Source: Rhodospirillales bacterium (GTDB taxonomy: Bacteria > Pseudomonadota > Alphaproteobacteria > CACIAM-22H2). Taken from it: a stretch of 10,915 nucleotides of DNA. The notes below the pieces were generated by a model. The model was not told the origin of the DNA. It did no database searches and saw only the letters and a program-made list of their open reading frames with translations. Shown piece by piece: positions 7,015-10,915 of this stretch. The stretch lies in assembly GCA_016195145.1 (NCBI GenBank), contig JACQAF010000061.1, positions 1 through 10,915 on the forward strand, in the 5' to 3' direction. Numbering within the stretch: position 1 is the first letter of the stretch; every line of letters starts with the position of its first letter. The translations under genes and the position numbers were made by a program.

Positions 7015-8124
7015 TTATGTTGACCCGGCGCGCCGCGCGGATAAGCCGCGCCGGGGAATCCCCACCGCGGCCGCGTAGACCGGAATCTCGGCAATGCCGT
7101 CGATGCCGAGCAGCGCCTCGACCTCGCCATCGCGCAAGGCCGCGGTGGTGAACGGGGCAAGGCCCAGGCGCGTGCAAACCAGATGAAACGTCTGGCCGAG
7201 ATGGCCGGCGTCGAGCTGGACCACGCGATAGGCGTGGGCATGCCGGTATTTCCACATCGCGCGAGGCAGGAATGCGGTCATGAAGAACAGGGCGGCCGCG
7301 TCGCGCACCCAGGGCTGGTCAGCGCAAAGCCGGGGCATCGCCGCATCGAACTGCCCGGCGCGCAGCAGCGTCAGGGCGTGACGGCGCACCGAATAATGAT
7401 AGACGCCGGGCGCCACCCCTTCGACGCGCATCACCACCGGATAGACCTCGATCGGGTGCCGCGCCCCACCCGAGGCGCTGGTCTTGAGGACATAGGGCCC
7501 CACCCCCGGGTCGTTCATCGTCCGGCTCCTGCCCCAGGACCAGCGCAGGATGGCGGCGAAATCGTCGCGACGGATCGGGCGGTCGAACACCTCGCGCCGG
7601 GTGCGGCGGCGGGCGAGCGTCGCCCAGAACGCATCGCCCGGCGGCCGGCCTGCGGGCAGTTTGACCGTCGGCCCGTCGCGATCCCTGAACGGCGAGGGGG
7701 GCGGCGTGCGGTGGGCGAGCTGCGCCAGTCGATGATGTTCGGCGGCAAGCGATTCGAAGCGCACATTGCGCGTGGCGAAATGGAAATGCTGCGCCGCCGG
7801 ACCCCATTTCCATGTCGCAGCTAGCTTGCGCTCGCGCGCATCCGCATCGCTGCCGCGGGCAACGAGGAGCCCGCCGGCAATCATGCCATCGAGCAGGCGG
7901 TCGGCGTCGGGCACCGGCCCCAGCCGTCGCCGGATCCGGGGCAGCGACGTGTACGCATCGAGCCCGTGCAAGAACTGCAAGGCCAGCGGCGATATTTCGG
8001 TCTGCGCCCCGGTCAGATAATTCTCGACGACAAGCGTATCCTTGTCCCAGTATGCGACCAGCGCCCGGGACCGCCACCAGACCGCCTCGCGCCGGCGGCG
8101 TGGGCGCGCCGCCGTACGCTTCAT
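7015..8124 (-). CDS. SagB-like FMN-dependent dehydrogenase (nitroreductase fold) with RRE/PqqD-like N-terminal region
   Basis: 369 residues. The C-terminal part (about 160-360) is a nitroreductase-fold flavoprotein of the SagB/thiazole-oxazole oxidase type. It has the FMN-binding arginine run RRRTRREVF (172-180), SASGGARHPIEVYPV (216-230), PGVYHY (239-244), WKYRHAHAYR (291-300), then LDAGHLGQTFHLVCTRLGL (304-322). Lys292-Tyr293 sits where the Lys-Tyr pair needed by azoline oxidases such as BcerB would be expected. Such enzymes oxidise azoline rings on ribosomal peptides to azoles. Residues about 20-90 look like a small winged-helix peptide-binding domain: strands around ALVAYWDKDTLVVENYLTG, then helices ending LLDGMIAGGLLVA, as in PqqD. 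The start lies 7 bp after the stop of a small Cys-Cys-tailed gene, with only a weak Shine-Dalgarno, which suggests coupled translation. No YcaO gene is in the window, so a non-RiPP nitroreductase role remains possible. Confidence 0.85.
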   Translation of the reverse strand: MKRTAARPRRRREAVWWRSRALVAYWDKDTLVVENYLTGAQTEISPLALQFLHGLDAYTSLPRIRRRLGPVPDADRLLDGMIAGGLLVARGSDADARERKLAATWKWGPAAQHFHFATRNVRFESLAAEHHRLAQLAHRTPPPSPFRDRDGPTVKLPAGRPPGDAFWATLARRRTRREVFDRPIRRDDFAAILRWSWGRSRTMNDPGVGPYVLKTSASGGARHPIEVYPVVMRVEGVAPGVYHYSVRRHALTLLRAGQFDAAMPRLCADQPWVRDAAALFFMTAFLPRAMWKYRHAHAYRVVQLDAGHLGQTFHLVCTRLGLAPFTTAALRDGEVEALLGIDGIAEIPVYAAAVGIPRRGLSARRAGST

Positions 8125-8131
8125 ATGCGGC

Positions 8132-8425
8132 TCACACGCAGCAGGTATTGCCGCGATAGCGATAGGCCGCGACGGCGAAGCCCGATATCTCCCGCCCCTG
8201 GACGACGAAGGTCACCTGAGCCGGCTTCTTCGGGTCCATCCGGTCCCACGGGCGCAGGATCGCCTCCGCCTGCTCGGGCGTCAGCTCAACCGTGATTTTC
8301 TGGGCTTCGGCCGCCTTCTTGACCACCTGCGAGGCCGCAAGCGCGGTGATGCGCGGCTTGGCCGCCGCCTTTTTCTTTTTCACCACGCGTTTCGCCTTCG
8401 CCGGCCGTTTGCGTTTTACCGCCAT
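8132..8425 (-). CDS. Small basic protein with C-terminal Thr-Cys-Cys-Val; candidate substrate of the SagB-like enzyme
   Basis: 97 residues; I do not recognise the family. It has three parts. Residues 1-23 are Lys/Arg/Ala-rich (KRKRPAKAKRVVKKKKAAAK), like a histone-H1 tail. Residues about 25-90 alternate a helix (LAASQVVKKAAEAQKI), the pattern LTPEQAEAILRPWDRM, and strands around AQVTFVVQGREISGFAVAAY. The end is YRYRGNTCCV, with the only two cysteines at 95-96. A strong Shine-Dalgarno (GGGGAGG at 8431-8437) lies 5 nt before the ATG. It overlaps no other convincing gene and sits 7 bp upstream of the SagB-like dehydrogenase, the usual place for a precursor peptide. Thr, Cys and Cys are residue types that azoline-forming enzymes modify. 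It could instead be a small DNA- or RNA-binding protein. The function is not established. Confidence 0.8.
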   Translation of the reverse strand: MAVKRKRPAKAKRVVKKKKAAAKPRITALAASQVVKKAAEAQKITVELTPEQAEAILRPWDRMDPKKPAQVTFVVQGREISGFAVAAYRYRGNTCCV

Positions 8426-8430
8426 GGCAT

Positions 8431-8437
8431 CCTCCCC
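8431..8437 (-). promoter_or_regulatory. Strong ribosome binding site of the small Cys-Cys-tailed gene
   Basis: The minus strand reads GGGGAGG, 5 nt before the ATG at 8423-8425. It is the best Shine-Dalgarno among the minus-strand genes in this part, while the following dehydrogenase has only a weak one. This would give much more of the small protein than of the enzyme, as expected for a substrate and its modifier. Confidence 0.7.
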
Positions 8438-8439
8438 TT

Positions 8440-8463
8440 CGATGCGGGCCCCGATGCGGACCC
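8440..8463. repeat. Tandem 12-bp direct repeat in the leader of the small gene
   Basis: Two adjacent copies, CGATGCGGGCCC (8440-8451) and CGATGCGGACCC (8452-8463), differ at one base. They lie directly upstream of the Shine-Dalgarno at 8431-8437 in the 105-bp gap between the hydratase stop and the small gene. They could be an operator or a chance duplication. Confidence 0.6.
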
Positions 8464-8530
8464 CCTCGCCGCGCGCAACGCTGCGGCAACGCCCGATCTT
8501 ACAACAAACTGCCGCCGGGGAGGTTGAAAT

Positions 8531-9406
8531 TCATATCCCGTCCGCAACCCAGGCTTCGGCCGTCATCGTCAGATGGCCGGCCGGCTCGGCAGCCCACACG
8601 CGGATCGGATCATCCCCGGCGGCGGGGACGCCGTTGACCGTGAACGGTCCGGTGTCGAAGAGCGGCGCGACGGCGCGATAGGCGAAGCGGGCGAGGCGTG
8701 TTTGCGGCGCCTCGCGGCGGATCAGTTCCAGAAGCAGCGTTGCGATCAGCGGCCCATGGACGACGAGGCCGGGATAGCCTTCGGTCCCGGTGACATAAGG
8801 CTGATCGTAATGGATGCGGTGACCGTTGAAGGTAAGCGCCGAATAACGGAACAGCAGCACCGGATCGGGCCGGATATCCCGCCGCCACACGGCGCCGGCC
8901 GGCGCGGGCTGCGGCTTCGGCGACGGCGCGCCAGCATCGAGCATGGGACGATAGGCGATGTCGTGCTCTTCCTCCACCGCGAGACCGGCCGCGCCGGAGA
9001 TGCGATGCCGCACCGTGACGAAGACGAGATCGCCGCTCTTGCCTTTCTTGACGTCGACCTTAGCAACCTCGGACTCGCGCCGCGCGCCCTCGCCGACGCG
9101 CAGCGCCGCCGGAAACGACAGTCGCCCGCCCGCCCACATCCGGCGCGGCAGCGGCACCGGCGGCAGGAACCCGCCGCGCCCTAGCGGCCCCTTGAGCGGG
9201 TGTCCGTCGGGCCCAAGATCGCGCGCCAGCGCCGCGCCGTTGAAGAACAGCCAGTGCCAGCCGGGCGGCAGCGCCTCGCCTGCCGCCGGCGCGCGATCCT
9301 CATCGAGCGTCGCCGCCATCGCCGCGACCCGGTCGGGTGCAATTATCTCTGTCATCGACTGTTTCCGCCCGACCCAGTCGGCGAGGCGGGCGAGATCGTC
9401 GCTCAT
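8531..9406 (-). CDS. MaoC/HTD2-family hydratase with FAS1-like dehydratase domain (mesaconyl-C4-CoA or itaconyl-CoA hydratase-like)
   Basis: 291 residues, a double-hotdog protein. The N-terminal half (about 1-155) is the FAS1-like/MaoC N domain, with PPGWHWLFF (47-55) and PLPRRMWAGGRLSF (85-98). The C-terminal hotdog holds the hydratase site: FRYSALTFNGHRIHYDQPYV (186-205), with Asn194, His199 and Asp201, then GLVVHGPL (213-220). Family members hydrate short dicarboxylic enoyl-CoAs, such as mesaconyl-C4-CoA and itaconyl-CoA, or act as related 3-hydroxyacyl dehydratases; the exact substrate cannot be read here. The ATG overlaps the stop of the upstream CoA-transferase (ATGA, 9403-9406) and has AAGGAG at 9415-9420, so the two are translated together. 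A CoA-transferase that activates the acid followed by a hydratase fits a short dicarboxylate route, but no citramalyl-CoA lyase follows. Confidence 0.88.
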   Translation of the reverse strand: MSDDLARLADWVGRKQSMTEIIAPDRVAAMAATLDEDRAPAAGEALPPGWHWLFFNGAALARDLGPDGHPLKGPLGRGGFLPPVPLPRRMWAGGRLSFPAALRVGEGARRESEVAKVDVKKGKSGDLVFVTVRHRISGAAGLAVEEEHDIAYRPMLDAGAPSPKPQPAPAGAVWRRDIRPDPVLLFRYSALTFNGHRIHYDQPYVTGTEGYPGLVVHGPLIATLLLELIRREAPQTRLARFAYRAVAPLFDTGPFTVNGVPAAGDDPIRVWAAEPAGHLTMTAEAWVADGI

Positions 9407-10523
9407 GCCGCAAACTCCTTGCGTATCTTCGCGCTATGCTCGCCGATCGCCGGCACCGGACCGAGGGCCGGCGTGCGCCCGTCGACGATCGGCGGGGGTG
9501 CGGGAATCGCCACTGCCCCGCCGGGCGTCGCAATCGTCACCCGGCGAAGCTGGGGATGTCCGGAGAAGCGCGCGACCGTATTCACCTCGCCAAAAGCGAT
9601 CTTCGCCGCGCGCAGCCGGGCGACCAGCTCGTCGCGCGCATGTTGGCCGAAAAAGGCGGCGATCCGCCCGTCGAGCGCGGCGCGATTTTCGACCCGCGCC
9701 ACGTTGCTGGCAAATTCGGGCTGCGCCGCCAATTTGGCCTCGCCCAGAACGCCGGCGCAGAAATCGGCCCATTCGCGCTCGTTCTGGATCGAGATGACGA
9801 TCAGCTCGCCGCCTTGCGCGGCGAACGCGCCGTAGGGGGCGACCGAGGGATGGCAAGGCCGACGCGCGCCGGCGCCGCGCCGCCGTAATCGTGCTGCAGC
9901 AGCGGCACGGCCATCCAGTCGGCCATGCCGTCGAACAGCGACACCTTGATGTCCGCCCCCTCGCCGGTCCGGCCGCGCCGGATCAGCGCCTCAAGGATCG
10001 CCTGCTGGGCGTACATGCCGGCCGCGATGTCGCACACCGATACGCCGACCCGCCCCGGCCCCTCCGGCCGGCCGGTGACCATGGCGAGCCCGGTCTCCGC
10101 CTGGACCAGCAGATCGTAGGCTTTCATCTCGGCATAGGGGCCGGCCTCGCCATAGCCCGAAATGCTGCACGTAATCAGGCGCGGGTGTTCGCGCCGCAGC
10201 GCCCCGATATCGAATCCCGCCCGCGCCGCAGCGCCGGGCGCAAGGTTCTGGATGAACACATCGGCGCGGGCGAGGATACGACGCAGCAGCGCCCGGTCGT
10301 CGTCGCGCTTGATGTCGAGCACGAGCGATTCCTTGCCGCGGTTGAGCCAGACGAAATAGCTGGCGAGGCCCTTCGCCGCGCGGTCATAGCCGCGGGCGAA
10401 ATCGCCCTCGGGGCGTTCGATCTTGATCACCCGCGCACCCGCATCGGCAAGCCGGCCCGAGCAATAGGGTGCTGCGACCGCCTGTTCGAGGCTGATGACC
10501 AGAATCCCGTCGAGCGCGCCCAT
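9403..10523 (-). pseudogene. CaiB/BaiF-type class III CoA-transferase, disrupted by a single-base frameshift near 9852
   Basis: Class III CoA-transferases move CoA between carboxylic acids through an aspartyl-CoA intermediate. The first frame (start ATG 10521-10523, GGGGAG 10 nt upstream) reads 224 normal residues. These include GRLADAGARVIKIERPEGD (23-41), NRGKESLVLDIK (61-72), and the catalytic Asp137 in KAYDLLVQAETGL. After VGLA (221-224) the frame goes wrong and stops at 9801. Adding one C on the coding strand (gccatccc to gcccatccc; plus strand tggc to tgggc at about 9852-9853) restores the family motif HPSVAPYGAFAAQGGEL and an open frame to the TGA at 9403-9405. The total is 373 residues, near the usual 390. 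No other damage is seen, and the stop overlaps the hydratase start. So it is either a very recent pseudogene or an assembly error in a short C/G run. The partner hydratase suggests a dicarboxylate substrate such as mesaconate or citramalate. Confidence 0.88.
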
Positions 10524-10624
10524 CTTCGTTCATCTCCCCCTACGGTGCTGCGGCAGGCAGCCCGAAAGGTATAAAGAATCGCGCTTTACAGCAAACCTGC
10601 CGGCGGGCCATGCTGCCGGCCGTC
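10524..10624. promoter_or_regulatory. Divergent promoter region of the CoA-transferase operon and the methyltransferase
   Basis: About 100 bp separate the two divergent starts. For the minus strand, TATACC (10568-10573) and TTGCTG (10589-10594) resemble -10 and -35 boxes, but with a short 15-bp spacer. The stretch around ggtataaagaatcgcgctttac is clearly more AT-rich than its surroundings. No plus-strand promoter stands out. Confidence 0.3.
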
Positions 10625-10915
10625 ATGACGCCGCCCCGCACCCCGCGCAAGCATACCGATATCATCCGCGATCTTGTGCCGCTCAAGGGCCGGCGCGTGC
10701 TCGATGTTGGCTGCGGTGACGGCGCGCTGATCCGCTTCCTCGCCCGCGAAGGGGCCAAGGCCACCGGCCTTGAAATCGGCGCCGCCGTTCTCGCCACGGC
10801 GCGCAGCCATCCGCGCGAGGCCGACGAGGCCTATGTCGAGGGGGCCGGTCAGAACCTGCCCTTCGCCGACGGCAGTTTCGATCTCGTCATTTATCTCAAC
10901 GCGTTTCATCATGTG
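10625..10915 (+). CDS. Class I SAM-dependent methyltransferase, N-terminal part (3' end outside window)
   Basis: 97 residues are visible and the frame is open to the right edge. It shows the SAM-binding Rossmann fold of the UbiE/Methyltransf_11 type: motif I VLDVGCGDG (25-33), the acidic residue that binds the ribose in TGLEIG (Glu50), and LPFADGSFDLVIY (78-90) followed by FHHV, the usual post-II motif. The substrate is unknown, as the C-terminal part is missing. The ATG at 10625-10627 is used; an in-frame ATG at 10610 would add MLPAV, and neither has a clear Shine-Dalgarno. It is divergent from the CoA-transferase gene. Confidence 0.85.
   Translation, partial: MTPPRTPRKHTDIIRDLVPLKGRRVLDVGCGDGALIRFLAREGAKATGLEIGAAVLATARSHPREADEAYVEGAGQNLPFADGSFDLVIYLNAFHHV

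Noticed and set aside
6386..7255. Minus-strand frame of 289 codons spanning the J-protein/SagB-like junction
   Set aside because: It overlaps two genes with clear motifs in other frames. Its product is an Arg/Ala/Pro-rich run without domains.
8132..8425. Histone H1-like nucleoid protein
   Set aside because: Only the first 23 residues are Lys/Ala-rich. The rest is a mixed helix/strand domain with a Cys-Cys tail, and the 7-bp link to the dehydrogenase points elsewhere. It is kept as an alternative, not the main call.
9846..9860. Programmed ribosomal frameshift in the CoA-transferase
   Set aside because: There is no slippery heptamer or obvious downstream structure, and the enzyme family is not known to use recoding. 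A lost base explains the sequence more simply.

Overview
The window is GC-rich with dense, mostly minus-strand coding. An aerobic-type cobaltochelatase pair (CobS/CobT) sits behind a J-domain gene, and there is a small DUF1127 gene. Together these point to an alphaproteobacterium, possibly from the Rhodospirillales-like groups. That placement is inferred from gene content, not from a marker gene.

Layout. The 3' end of an unrecognised plus-strand gene (3-116) is followed by a clear intrinsic terminator. An ArsR-type regulator (minus) and a DUF1127 protein (plus) diverge from a shared 102-bp intergenic region. A phytase-like/esterase-like lipoprotein (minus) follows. Next, read on the minus strand from about 6950 down to 2345, come a J-domain protein, cobS, cobT and a Tat-exported dienelactone hydrolase, ending at a strong hairpin terminator at 2297-2323. 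The J-protein, CobS and CobT belong to aerobic cobalamin synthesis: CobS (AAA+ ATPase) and CobT (VWA/MIDAS subunit) drive cobalt insertion by CobN. No cobN is in the window.

Upstream of that block is a two-gene minus-strand unit: a 97-residue basic protein ending in Thr-Cys-Cys-Val (8132-8425), then 7 bp later a SagB-like flavin dehydrogenase (7015-8124). The dehydrogenase's N-terminal region looks like a peptide-binding RRE/PqqD-type fold. Small peptide plus azoline-oxidase-like enzyme is the layout expected of a RiPP system, but no cyclodehydratase (YcaO) is in the window. This is the best candidate here for an undescribed system.

Upstream again is a coupled acyl-CoA pair: a CaiB/BaiF-type CoA-transferase and a MaoC/HTD2-type hydratase joined by an ATGA overlap. 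The CoA-transferase reading frame is broken by what looks like one missing base near 9852. Adding one C on the coding strand restores a complete 373-residue protein, so this is a recent pseudogene or a sequencing error. A plus-strand class I SAM methyltransferase starts near the right edge and runs off the window.

No tRNA, rRNA, CRISPR array, insertion sequence or prophage signature was seen, and no gap longer than about 110 bp lacks a gene.
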